Positions 47,128-56,491 of a DNA stretch of 64,000 nt are shown in pieces. Under the pieces are notes generated by a model that was not told where the DNA came from, did not search any database, and worked only from the letters and a program-made list of their open reading frames with translations. Location of the stretch: contig CALNXQ010000003.1 in the NCBI GenBank assembly GCA_942490535.1, positions 434,001 to 498,000 of the forward strand, given 5' to 3'. Position 1 is the first letter of the stretch, and each line of letters begins with the position of its first letter. A program made the position numbers and the translations under genes. This DNA is from JAEINY01 sp942490535 (GTDB lineage: Bacteria > Bacteroidota > Bacteroidia > Bacteroidales > Marinilabiliaceae).

Positions 47128-47903
47128 CAGCTGACGATCCACTCTTTAAATTCCTTACTCCGCGAATAACTCACCACAATTTCATCGCTTACTTCCTCCG
47201 TCATTTTTATAACCAGACGACTGCGACTAATGGTTTTGATTTCATTCACAAAGTGTTTATTGACATAATACCGGCGATTAGCCCGAAAAAACAGATCGGG
47301 ATTTAATTCATTCTCCAGTTGCGCCAGCGTCGCATCGTAGTAATATTTTTTGCCCCCCTGCGTGATGGCAAACAAGTAACGGTCATCGGCCATAAAATAG
47401 ACAATCTCATCCACCGATACCGGTTTTTGAATATTTCCCAACGTTAAGATTAAGCGGCTCAAATAACGCGAGACAGGAGCGACTGGCTGCCTACCCGTTA
47501 ATTGGTTGATTAATTGTTTTAACATGGGAGTATTCAACTGATGCAGCCTGAATTTTTCCAATACTTTTTCTAAATCATTGCGATCCACCGGTTTCAGCAA
47601 ATAACCGATACTATTGGTTTCAAAAGCCTTGATGGCATATTGATTATAGGCGGTGGTAAAAACAACAGGTATGGTAATATCGAGCGCTTTAAAGATTGAA
47701 AAAGAGAGCCCGTCGGTTAATTCGATATCTGAAAAAATTAAATCACACCGATTCCGGCTCAGCCACGCCACACTATCCGCCACATTGCTTAACTGCTGTA
47801 CGACCCGAATAGATGGATCTATGCCAGCCAATTCTTGTTGCAGCTCTTCGGCCAACAACATTTCATCTTCAATAATTATTACTTCCATGAGCCCCGTTTT
47901 CAA
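47127..47903 (-). CDS. LytTR-family response regulator
   Basis: 258 residues. Receiver with VIIIEDEMLLAEEL and phosphoacceptor DLIFSDIELTDGLSF, GYLLKPVDRNDLEKVL; C-terminal LytTR DNA-binding domain with DEIVYFMADDRYLFAITQGGKKYYYDATLAQLE split over several strands and FFRANRRYYVNKHFV. An alternative start is MEVIII six codons in. First gene of the two-component operon. Likely targets are the 21-bp repeats upstream of the M16 gene. Confidence 0.94.
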   Translation of the reverse strand: MKTGLMEVIIIEDEMLLAEELQQELAGIDPSIRVVQQLSNVADSVAWLSRNRCDLIFSDIELTDGLSFSIFKALDITIPVVFTTAYNQYAIKAFETNSIGYLLKPVDRNDLEKVLEKFRLHQLNTPMLKQLINQLTGRQPVAPVSRYLSRLILTLGNIQKPVSVDEIVYFMADDRYLFAITQGGKKYYYDATLAQLENELNPDLFFRANRRYYVNKHFVNEIKTISRSRLVIKMTEEVSDEIVVSYSRSKEFKEWIVS

Positions 47904-48023
47904 TCCCCGGCTACAAAGGTAGTGAATTATACAGGCTTAGCAATCGTTACATGAATCGTTTTTACGGTGTGTGGTATCCAACAGGGTCTGGTACGAAAGA
48001 AGTGACATTTCAGGAATGACCCC

Positions 48024-48941
48024 CTAATAAAACATAAAATCATTCACCCCGATTTGAAAATATCCTTTCACCGGTCGGATGCGTTGACCGGGCTGATACA
48101 AATAGGGCATACCGTTGGGCTGCAGCATGGGCACGTGGGGGTTGCCGGGGAATTTGGAATCGGGACGCCTGATAATCATGTCATGCACCAACCGATTTTG
48201 GAAAAAATGACGTACCTGTTCGGCATCTACCCCACTCTCCACGCGGTAGGTCTGGCCATGATTCAGTAGGCCATCCAACCTGAATGCTAAAATGCCATGC
48301 GACAGTTTACCATAGGTGGCTTGGCTCAAATCTTTATAGCCATAGCGACTGGGATAAGGCCCGTTTCTAACCTTCTCCGACTCCCGGGCATTACCCGTCC
48401 AGAGGGTGGATTGAAGGGCCAATTGCAGGCGCTCATAGGCATACATGACAGCAAAGGTGCCGGTCCGGAATTTATCATGATGCCCTTTGTAGAAACCAAA
48501 CAGGTCGTTTTCCATAACGATGGTCAGGCGATCGACAGTAAACTGAAAGCCACCGGCAGCCTGGGAGGTTTTTATTGGATCAAAGTAGTAACGCCACAAA
48601 TATCCGCCTGAGATGGATTTATCGGCCATGAGGGAATAGTCATTCAGCATATACCTGGTGTGATACGTTGATGCCCCACCATAGAACTGAACACCACCAA
48701 AGGTCTGAACTTCGCTCCGTTTAAGGGAGGGGCCCAAGCCTTTAAATGAATAATGATACGAGCTACCATGACTCACCTGTACCAATTCCTGGAAGTAATA
48801 AAGCTGATACATCACCCCTATTCGCCGCACATGAGTGCCTAATTGGAAGGTGATGCCCACCTTGCCGCCGAATCCATTTTCACAGGAGCCTGATCCCATA
48901 AAAACAGTCATTAATAGGCAGATTAGAATGAATTGTTTCAA
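48024..48941 (-). CDS. Lipoprotein-like polymorphic toxin type 23-like protein
   Basis: 305 residues. Signal with possible lipobox GSGSC (Cys20). GKVGITFQLGTHVRRIGVMYQLYY and a C-terminal TGNARESEKVRNGPYPSRYG with DLSQATYGKLSHGILAFRLD resemble the proteins annotated as Bacterial toxin 23 (polymorphic toxin type 23) in Bacteroidota. The regular alternation of aromatic strands could also mean a small beta-barrel. Toxin activity is not established for the family. It is a single gene upstream of the LytTR pair, with no immunity gene seen. Confidence 0.5.
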   Translation of the reverse strand: MKQFILICLLMTVFMGSGSCENGFGGKVGITFQLGTHVRRIGVMYQLYYFQELVQVSHGSSYHYSFKGLGPSLKRSEVQTFGGVQFYGGASTYHTRYMLNDYSLMADKSISGGYLWRYYFDPIKTSQAAGGFQFTVDRLTIVMENDLFGFYKGHHDKFRTGTFAVMYAYERLQLALQSTLWTGNARESEKVRNGPYPSRYGYKDLSQATYGKLSHGILAFRLDGLLNHGQTYRVESGVDAEQVRHFFQNRLVHDMIIRRPDSKFPGNPHVPMLQPNGMPYLYQPGQRIRPVKGYFQIGVNDFMFY

Positions 48942-49186
48942 GTACTCTGTAATTAAGACTATTTATGTAACTACTTCACCTGCTTTCTTGTTCTGCGTTG
49001 GTCAATTTCAAAGTACAATCGGTAAAAAGGCCCTGAGCCATCTATGGGTAACACAGGATGAACAGGGCAAATTTGTCTTCCGCAAGGAGGCCGAATAGGT
49101 AAAAGGCTATTCCAGGAAATGACAAATCAACGCTACTTACACTAACACGAAAGGAGCTCCGGTTGCATGGGCCCCTTCATTTTGGG

Positions 49187-49362
49187 CGACCGGAGAGGGT
49201 ACCCCGGCGACCGGAAGGGGTCACCCACCGACCGGAACAGCTCACCCCACCGACCGGAGGGGTACCGGAGCGACCGGAGAGCCCACCTGACCGACCGGAG
49301 CACGCACCCCGGCGACCGGAAGCCCTCACCTCACGACCGGAAAGGGTACCTCACCGACCGGA
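49187..49362. repeat. Nine-copy ~21-bp tandem repeat, core CGACCGGA
   Basis: CGACCGGA starts at 49187, 49208, 49229, 49251, 49271, 49292, 49313, 49334 and 49355: spacing 21 with one 22 and one 20. The 13 bases between cores are variable but often hold CACC or GGTACC. GC content is far above the flanks. Since 21 is seven codons, two frames give RPE or GDRKG heptads. Confidence 0.9.
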
Positions 49363-50284
49363 AGGGCACCTCACCCGTCAAATCTGGATAAGGATCTGCT
49401 CTTTACTTGCAAAAATTAGTTCACGGTTTTGCGGGCTGCGCAATATTACAAAACGGTCTATGGGCAATTTTTGCCAAAAACCAGTTGGCCGTGTTTTTGG
49501 CAGGCGGGGCCACAGAAAAGAAAGCGCATTAAAGTTGTAAAGGCCTTACTCCGTTAATATTTTATATTCAACCGTGTTCTTACATTGGTTCCGCCCGGCT
49601 GGCCAGAAAGGGAACCTATAGTTGGTAATCAGGTGTTTTACTAGTTGTGCTACTTGCGCTTTCAAAGGCGGAACGAAACAAAGGCGCTCAGCAAAGTGCT
49701 CACAATGCAGGCTGCCTTAAGTGCGCTTTGGTGGTTAACGTAGCTTTATTATATTTTGGTAGCGGCCGACAATGCGGGAAGGCTAACCCGCCCGCATCGT
49801 AGCCGTGGCCGTGGCCGTTGGGTTTCATCACCCACATCCCGCAGAAAAAGACAGAAATAGTGTTCTTCAACCAGCTGCTTGAATTTTTCAGTGAAAGTGA
49901 TTTTGGTCAAAATACAATACATAGTTTGTTCAAAAGCAATTGACAATAAATGTCCCCATAAAAAAAGAGCCAAGGCAAAAATTTAAAGTTGAAAAAACAA
50001 GAATAGAGATGATAAAGAAAAGTGTTAGTTTACCCAAAAACAATATTTTTAAAATCGTCACTTTCGGACAAGAGTATGCTATTGGTATCGTTGGACTTCA
50101 ATACAAAATATTACATGACTGAAGTGGCGAAGCTTTAGACTATCAGTACCAAAGGGTATAGAACAAAAAGAATAATGGCAGCAACTAACAAGCTCAGATC
50201 AGCATGGTTTGAGCTTCACATATCTTCACTTCGGCATGTAACTTCGATGATACAGCAAACCAGTATGTAAACCAAATAGAAAAA

Positions 50285-50326
50285 GCCTCCATAAGCATGG
50301 ACTTAAGTCTGTGCTTATGGAGGCTC
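50285..50326 (-). terminator. Terminator of the LRR protein gene
   Basis: AGCCTCCATAAGCA pairs perfectly over 14 bp with TGCTTATGGAGGCT, flanked by an A-run that becomes a T-run on the minus strand, about 80 bp after the stop. Confidence 0.8.
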
Positions 50327-50405
50327 GTACTCGTCTTATACCACTTTCGACTCACAAACGCGTGATAATAATTTCACGCTGTGATTTTGTATCGGCATTT
50401 TACTC

Positions 50406-53400
50406 TTATAACTTTATGAATTTGCTTCTTTTATTATTTACAATAATAAAGTAAGTCCCGGCATCCCAGTCGGCAACCGAAACACTCATTTTAAGGCTAG
50501 ACTCACTAACGGTATACACCAGTTGACCTGCAATATTATAAATAGCGATGGTGTGCGCGCTAGCCGGCTCTTCATCGCCTATTTCTACATATAGCATATC
50601 CTGAACCGGATTTGGGTAAAGCTTAAATGCGGTTTCTTTAGTTCTATCTATGGAAGTAACCACAGCATATTGAGCCGTAACAGTCATGTCTGCTATAACT
50701 TTATCAAAGGCTACATCCCAGCCGGTAAAGGTATAGCCAGTACGTGTTGCGGGAGTTGGAGCTGTCGCTGAAGCACCATGTAAAAGCGTTTCCGTTTTTA
50801 AGACCGTGGCATCATGGTCTACAAAATTTACCATATAAACTCTATGAATGCGTTTATAGTTATTGTTTGCATCTATTTTGCTTACTTCCGTACCTAAGGC
50901 ATAGTAATAAGATGAATGCCAGGTGCCTGTATTTGGTAAGTCAATACCCGTTGCAGGCAGACTGTTTTGAAAGGCATCGTCACCAATAGTAATCAATCCG
51001 GTACCAAGTATTACTTTTTCCATCAAGGTATTATTGAAGAAGGCTTTATCTCCAATGGCAGTAATACTGTTGACCATTTCAACCGACATTAATTTTTTGT
51101 AAGCGAATGCTTGCGGACCTATGTTTGTAACAGCAACAGCTGCGCCGTTAACCTGGAAACTTTCGGGAATAATAATATCGGTAGCCGTTCCAATATAGTT
51201 TGTTATGGTGCCCGTATTTTCATCAAATACAACATCATCCAGGCTTAGCACTTTTTTGTAACGCGCATAACAACCTTCTGCATCATTCAAAAAGCCGGTG
51301 CCTGCCGCATACACAGTCCCCTTTCTATCGTAGAAATTGATAAAATCAGGGATGGCACTTGTTGGTAAAACAATGGGGTCCTTTAGGTTGTAGTTACTTT
51401 CGAAAGCATTTGAGCCAATCGTTTTAATAGTTGATTCGTTCTCGAAGGTAACGGACGTTAGATTGCAAGAGGCAAAAGCAGAAGTACCTATGTATTCAAT
51501 ACTTTTAGGGAAAGCAACGGATGTTAAACGAGAATACCAAAAGGCATGGTTACTAATGTGTTTTAAGGTATTTGGGAACGTTATTGAACGCAGGCCTGTT
51601 TGATAGAAAGCACTTTCGCCAATATGGCTAAGGGCATTGGGTAAAACAATTGAAGTTACACCACACTGCCTGAACGCGTAGTTGCCTATTTCAATAATAT
51701 CATTTGATAAAAAGTCAATCACACTCTCCGTACCACCATAGGAGGTCAATATTGTTTTATCGATGGTACCATCTCCATTTCGCTTATAAAATAGTCCATC
51801 GGATAGAGCTCCATTGACCGTTACAATTTTATTACTGGCAAATGCACCTCCTCCTAACAGTACTTTATCTGTAATATTTACTACTGCTATTTGATTACGC
51901 GCAAAGGCGATTTCATCTATTGATACCACCGAATTTGGAATACTTACACTGGTAAGCCTGCTATTTCCGAAAGCAAAAATGCCGATTTCAATCAACCCTT
52001 CGTTTAAATTAAGTGTACTAATACTATTATAAGCAAAAGCTCCGGAGCCAATACTTGTAACCGTAGCCGGAATACTTAGCTCAGTAAGGCGATTGTACGA
52101 AAAACAAGCGTTGGGTATTTCCGTCATGCTAGCAGGAATAGTAACGGTTTTAAGTCTGTTATATCCAAAAGCACTTGTGCCCACTTCACAGTTTTCGGGA
52201 ATGGTAAGCTCCGCAATTCGATTAAAGTAAAAAGCACTGTTTCCAATTCGTTGCAAATTATCGGGAAATACGACGGAGCTAATTTCCTTATAATTGAAGG
52301 CCGAATTTCCAATTTCTTTAACGGCATAGTCAGTCCCGTCAATGTTAAAATTATCGGGAATAATAATATCGGTGGCCGTTCCATTATAAGAGGTAATCGT
52401 ACCGGTTGATGTATTAAAGCTGACATCCTCCGCACTTATAGTTTTAAGAATTTTAGCCCGATAGGCGATGGCGAAATCAGTGATGCTCGCTCCGGGCGCA
52501 TACGCAACGCCATTCGCGTCGACATAGGTGCTAAATTGTGCATGGGCATGCGATGGCATTACAATGCCGGTTAATGAAGCATTATTGCTAAAAGCAGAAG
52601 CTGCGATGTTCATCAGGTTACTATTGGCCTCAAAAGTAACGGCACTAAGTAAATTAAATGAAAATCCATACGAACCCATTTCTTTTACACTGGCAGGTAT
52701 GGTCAGGGCTGAAAGTTTATTGTATTGAAAAGCATTAAATCCAATTTCTCGTAATTGAGCAGGCAAGTTAATAGACGCTATTTCATTGTTTTGAAAAGCG
52801 TTATATTGAATTGTCAACAAACTATTGGGCAGCGTTACGGAGGTGAGTTGGTTGCCTTTAAAAGCATTCACGCCTATATTTGTAACACCTTCCGGAATGA
52901 CAAGGGTCTTTAACAAGTTGTCCTCAAAAGCATTAAAACCTATGAGTGTCATGTTTTCAGAGAGTGTGACCGAAGTTAATTTGTTCCCCTTAAATACACT
53001 GCTAGCAAAAGAGGTGACGCTATTGGGTAAAACAAGTGTCGTTAATTCATTTCCCTCAAAGGCTCCATCGCCCATAGAAACAACGCCATTGGGAATTTCT
53101 ACTGAGGTGAGCCCACATCGGGCAAAGGCATAGGATTGAATTTGTGTAACGGTACCGGGGATAAAGTCCATTTGGGTGGCCGTTCCACCATAACATACTA
53201 ATTTTGTGTTGTCTTCACTTCCATCGGGGTTTAAACCATAGAATGTTCCGTTGGAAGGGACTCCATTGATTTCGGTGATGCGATTATTGGTGAAAGCGCC
53301 ACTGCCCAGTTCTTTCAGTCCCGAAGGTAGGGTCACCGAGCTCAGCAAATTGTGGGCAAAAGCTAAAAACTTGATGGCTGTAAGTGTATTGGGAAAGCTT

Positions 53401-53648
53401 ACCGCCGTCAGTCCTTTTTTCTGAAACGCATAATATTGTATGCCCGTGACCGTTACTTCGGTGCCGTTTACCGTAAAACTTTCGGGTATAATAATATCGG
53501 TAGCACTTCCTTTATAACCTGTAATGATCCCATTTACTGCATCAAAGTCAACATCGTTGATGCTGAGTGTTGTTTGAGTATAGGCTTTGCCACTTAGCGC
53601 AAATAGCAAAACAAGAGTGAAATTTGTTAGTAGTATTAGTTTCTTCAT
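50406..53648 (-). CDS. BspA-like leucine-rich-repeat surface protein with T9SS sorting domain
   Basis: 1080 residues. Signal peptide ends GKAYTQ. Three tandem blocks each open with a FxxxTGTITxYxGTATDIIIPE strand and continue as LRR_5 repeats of about 23 residues (IGxxAFxxNxLxSVTLPxSL). Near residue 960 an InlB B-like repeat appears (VNFVDHDATVLKTETLLHG...GYTFTGWDVAFDKVIADMTV). The last ~75 residues (FKLYPNPVQDMLYVEI... WDAGTYFIIV...KFIKL) are a type A T9SS C-terminal sorting domain. BspA-type LRRs bind host or environmental proteins and polymers; the partner here is unknown. A two-component pair is encoded just upstream. Confidence 0.93.
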   Translation of the reverse strand: MKKLILLTNFTLVLLFALSGKAYTQTTLSINDVDFDAVNGIITGYKGSATDIIIPESFTVNGTEVTVTGIQYYAFQKKGLTAVSFPNTLTAIKFLAFAHNLLSSVTLPSGLKELGSGAFTNNRITEINGVPSNGTFYGLNPDGSEDNTKLVCYGGTATQMDFIPGTVTQIQSYAFARCGLTSVEIPNGVVSMGDGAFEGNELTTLVLPNSVTSFASSVFKGNKLTSVTLSENMTLIGFNAFEDNLLKTLVIPEGVTNIGVNAFKGNQLTSVTLPNSLLTIQYNAFQNNEIASINLPAQLREIGFNAFQYNKLSALTIPASVKEMGSYGFSFNLLSAVTFEANSNLMNIAASAFSNNASLTGIVMPSHAHAQFSTYVDANGVAYAPGASITDFAIAYRAKILKTISAEDVSFNTSTGTITSYNGTATDIIIPDNFNIDGTDYAVKEIGNSAFNYKEISSVVFPDNLQRIGNSAFYFNRIAELTIPENCEVGTSAFGYNRLKTVTIPASMTEIPNACFSYNRLTELSIPATVTSIGSGAFAYNSISTLNLNEGLIEIGIFAFGNSRLTSVSIPNSVVSIDEIAFARNQIAVVNITDKVLLGGGAFASNKIVTVNGALSDGLFYKRNGDGTIDKTILTSYGGTESVIDFLSNDIIEIGNYAFRQCGVTSIVLPNALSHIGESAFYQTGLRSITFPNTLKHISNHAFWYSRLTSVAFPKSIEYIGTSAFASCNLTSVTFENESTIKTIGSNAFESNYNLKDPIVLPTSAIPDFINFYDRKGTVYAAGTGFLNDAEGCYARYKKVLSLDDVVFDENTGTITNYIGTATDIIIPESFQVNGAAVAVTNIGPQAFAYKKLMSVEMVNSITAIGDKAFFNNTLMEKVILGTGLITIGDDAFQNSLPATGIDLPNTGTWHSSYYYALGTEVSKIDANNNYKRIHRVYMVNFVDHDATVLKTETLLHGASATAPTPATRTGYTFTGWDVAFDKVIADMTVTAQYAVVTSIDRTKETAFKLYPNPVQDMLYVEIGDEEPASAHTIAIYNIAGQLVYTVSESSLKMSVSVADWDAGTYFIIVNNKRSKFIKL

Positions 53649-53823
53649 CTAGTTAATTTTATTCAGTACCTCTCCTCAGGAGATACAATGGTGATTAATG
53701 GACTATTTTGTATTTTTTAAATTCTTTACTCTTCGTTCAGCGCATAGCATAGCCAATAATAGATGCCTTCTATTTGATGATTATGCTTTAGAATGTATGT
53801 GATAATTGCTCTCTTAGAACTAT

Positions 53824-54462
53824 TTAATAATCTAAGAGCTTATTTTTGATAGCCACTTTAATGAGGCCTGCTACATTTTTTACGTTTAGTTTTGCGAACA
53901 TATTCTTACGGTGCGACTCCACCGTATTCTGACTAATAAAAAGTTGATCAGCAATTTCCTTCGTTGTTAATTGATCGCCAATTAACTTAAGCACTTCTTG
54001 TTCACGCTTACTGAGTTCCGGAATGGATGAATATTCGCTCCTACTCAGTTCTTCATTGTAAATATCACTTACCTCTTTCGAGAAATAGTTTTCTCCGTCA
54101 ACAATTGATTTAACGGCTATTAGCAGCTCGTCCTTTTCGGCATTTTTTAACAGATAACCATTTACATTTTGCTTTATTAATTTAGAAATGATATGTGCTT
54201 CGCTATGCATACTTAGTACCAGCGTATAGATGTGCGGGTATTTAATTTTTAAACTCGCCACTAAGCTACTGCCATCAACATGGGGCATACTCAGGTCGGT
54301 TATCACAATGTCCGGCTGGTTGTTATCAATCATATCAAGAGCTGCTTTGGCACTGGAAGCTGCTCCAATCAGCTCAATATTTTTTTCGTTGGCAAAGAGC
54401 GATTGTAAACCCTCGAGAAACATCAAATGATCGTCAACAAGTAATACTTTAATTTTATTCAT
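53824..54462 (-). CDS. NarL/LuxR-type response regulator
   Basis: 212 residues from MNKIKVLLVDDHLMF at 54462; the ATG at 54501 would add 13 unusual residues and overlap the kinase gene. Receiver has the phosphoacceptor DIVITDLSMPHVDG; the C-terminal LuxR HTH has LSKREQEVLKLIGDQLTTKE and FISQNTVESHRKNMFAKL. It is downstream of its cognate kinase by 19 bp. The LRR gene begins 175 bp further on the same strand and is a plausible target. Confidence 0.93.
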   Translation of the reverse strand: MNKIKVLLVDDHLMFLEGLQSLFANEKNIELIGAASSAKAALDMIDNNQPDIVITDLSMPHVDGSSLVASLKIKYPHIYTLVLSMHSEAHIISKLIKQNVNGYLLKNAEKDELLIAVKSIVDGENYFSKEVSDIYNEELSRSEYSSIPELSKREQEVLKLIGDQLTTKEIADQLFISQNTVESHRKNMFAKLNVKNVAGLIKVAIKNKLLDY

Positions 54463-54481
54463 TTTATTCCTGTAAAAAGAT

Positions 54482-56491
54482 CTATGATAAAGGGATTTCA
54501 ATATTTACTAAGGTCCAGTTTCCAGGTGACGATTCTATTGAGAAACTGCCATTTAAGGCTTCAATTCTGGAGCGGATATTCTTTAAACCTATTCCATGGG
54601 TCGCTTCCGTTGTATCGAAACCAACGCCATTGTCTTCGAGCATCAGATTGAGGTATTTATCGGCACGCAGTATTTGTATGTCTACCATATCGGCTTTCGA
54701 ATATTTAATCACATTACTCATTAACTCCTGAATGATTCGGTATAATTCTACCTTAAGTTCATCGGGCAGTTTGTCCAGTTCTGCTTCCGGATAAAGGTTC
54801 AGCTGAAGCGTTACCATCTTGCCCACTAATATTTCGTTTAAGAACTTTTTCACCAGGTATGAAAACGAATGACTTTGCATTTTTACTGAGACAAGGTTGT
54901 GAGAAATAGCTCTAATCTCTTTACAGGTATCATCAATGTTGCGCATCACCACTTTTAGTTTTTCATCGGTATTGGCCCCAATTATATTGGCCAAATTAAG
55001 TTTTATACTCGCCAGATTTCCACCTACACCATCGTGTAACTCTTGAGCTATTCGTTTGCGCTCATTATCCCTGCCTTCCACTTCCGACTTAATGGCATTC
55101 ACTTCCTGTTCTTGTAATAGTGAATACATCTTCTGCTTATTTATTTCTTCAGTTTTATCTGCTAACAGCTGTTTATTATGAAGTTTCTGTCTGTAAAAGA
55201 GAATTAATATAAACACGGCCAAGAGGCTCAATGCAGCCATACTTATACTTATATTTTGTATGATTCTATTGTTCTTGAGCTCGTTCTTGTGTAAGAGTAT
55301 TTCATTTTCCTGAAGCGTCTTCTCTTTCTTCAACAATAATATTTCGTTTTCTTTTCGATCCGCCTCAAATTCAGCTATTAGATTTTCGTTGTGTTTTTCT
55401 TTATCAATATTGAACAGACTATCTTTTTGAGAGGTGTACTTTTTATGGTAATGCAGCGCTTTTTTGTAGTTCTTCTTACTTGCATATATATCGCTTAAGT
55501 TAGTAAATGCTAATAGGAGCTGATCGTTTGTTTCAGTTTCAATTGAAAAAGCGATGGATTTATTGTAAAACTGAATGGCTTTAGCATAATGCTGCATGGT
55601 CTTGTATGCTGAAGCAATACTCAAATAGGTGTAAGCCAAATTTCGTTTGTTATTTTCTTTCTCTTCATATTCTGCAATCTCAAATAAATAGTTCAGCCCC
55701 TTTTTATATTCCTTTTTACTTACCAGTTCATTGGCAATGTTATGCAAAACTTCATTTCTATAGTAAAGGGGTAAATTATTATCATCGCAGACTTTAAGTG
55801 CCTTCTGATAATAGATCATTGCCAGGCTATCCTGACCAATATCTTTATAAGTAGCCCCTATATTTAGCAGTACTATTTGCTTTCCGATGGTGTCGGTTTC
55901 CAGTTCGTAGCTCTTAAACAAATATTCTATGGCTTGCTCGTACCTTTTCATAAAGGTAATAACTACTGCAAGGTTGGAATATACATCCGCCAAACGGGTT
56001 GATTTTATCCTTTCAGCTATTTCAATGCCTTGTGTATAGATTTCGATGGATTTTTCGTACTGACTGAGGTTTTTATAGACGATTCCCAATTCGTTTAGAA
56101 CCAGTACCTGTCGGTCTTCATTTTTCATTTCACGGTAAAAGGCCAAAGCCTTATTGTGATGTTTAATAGCGGTTCTGTTTTGCCCTTTAACTCTGCTGTA
56201 AAAACCTAAACAGTAATTTCCAAAAGCGGATACCTTTATGCTCTTCCCTTTATTTAGGATAAGCGCTTGTTCCACATTTAGCTTCGCTTGCTCTGCGCTA
56301 TCGTTTATTAAAAATGGGAAGGTACTCACCAATGAGTCCACAATAGCAGACTTATCTTTTGGTTCTTTTGGTTCTTGTGCCCAAACTGACTTAGCACCAA
56401 TACATACGAATAGAAACACCCATATAATTGGCCTTCCGTTAAGTATTGGAAAAATCCTTAGTCTGCTCAAACTGTTTTTACGAAACGACAT
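54482..56491 (-). CDS. TPR-containing sensor histidine kinase (HisKA_3 type)
   Basis: 669 residues. Signal or anchor near residues 20-38 (IIWVFLFVCIGAKSVWAQ), then seven to eight TPR units (residues ~60-390; for example YEKSIEIYTQGIEIAERI and YAKAIQFYNKSIAFSIE), a coiled coil (ENEILLLKKEKTLQENEI), a membrane helix (ISISMAALSLLAVFILILFY), then HisKA_3 with RKRIAQELHDGVGGNLASIK (His) and a HATPase with NGVGFDTTEATHGIGLKNI. Extracytoplasmic TPR sensing is common in Bacteroidota. It probably phosphorylates the regulator downstream. Confidence 0.92.
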   Translation of the reverse strand: MSFRKNSLSRLRIFPILNGRPIIWVFLFVCIGAKSVWAQEPKEPKDKSAIVDSLVSTFPFLINDSAEQAKLNVEQALILNKGKSIKVSAFGNYCLGFYSRVKGQNRTAIKHHNKALAFYREMKNEDRQVLVLNELGIVYKNLSQYEKSIEIYTQGIEIAERIKSTRLADVYSNLAVVITFMKRYEQAIEYLFKSYELETDTIGKQIVLLNIGATYKDIGQDSLAMIYYQKALKVCDDNNLPLYYRNEVLHNIANELVSKKEYKKGLNYLFEIAEYEEKENNKRNLAYTYLSIASAYKTMQHYAKAIQFYNKSIAFSIETETNDQLLLAFTNLSDIYASKKNYKKALHYHKKYTSQKDSLFNIDKEKHNENLIAEFEADRKENEILLLKKEKTLQENEILLHKNELKNNRIIQNISISMAALSLLAVFILILFYRQKLHNKQLLADKTEEINKQKMYSLLQEQEVNAIKSEVEGRDNERKRIAQELHDGVGGNLASIKLNLANIIGANTDEKLKVVMRNIDDTCKEIRAISHNLVSVKMQSHSFSYLVKKFLNEILVGKMVTLQLNLYPEAELDKLPDELKVELYRIIQELMSNVIKYSKADMVDIQILRADKYLNLMLEDNGVGFDTTEATHGIGLKNIRSRIEALNGSFSIESSPGNWTLVNIEIPLS

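Larger units (their letters stand above)
48942..50405. other. Long non-coding stretch with a 21-bp minisatellite
   Basis: 1464 bases with no convincing gene. It contains the CGACCGGA array (49187-49362), a GC-richer tract near 49780-49830 with short CGTGGC reiterations, and the terminator of the LRR gene. The 49163-49540 reading frame is open only because of the 21-bp period. No RNA gene recognised. Confidence 0.5.

Noticed and set aside
49187..49362. CRISPR array
   Set aside because: The repeated core is only 8 bp with 13-bp gaps, and no cas genes are nearby.
49163..49540. 126-residue ORF over the CGACCGGA repeats
   Set aside because: Open because 21 is a multiple of three; a second frame is also open through the repeat, and the downstream part has no family resemblance. 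Treated as non-coding repeat.
49940..50122. 60-residue ORF after the repeat region
   Set aside because: Short, lysine-rich by base composition, no homology recognised.
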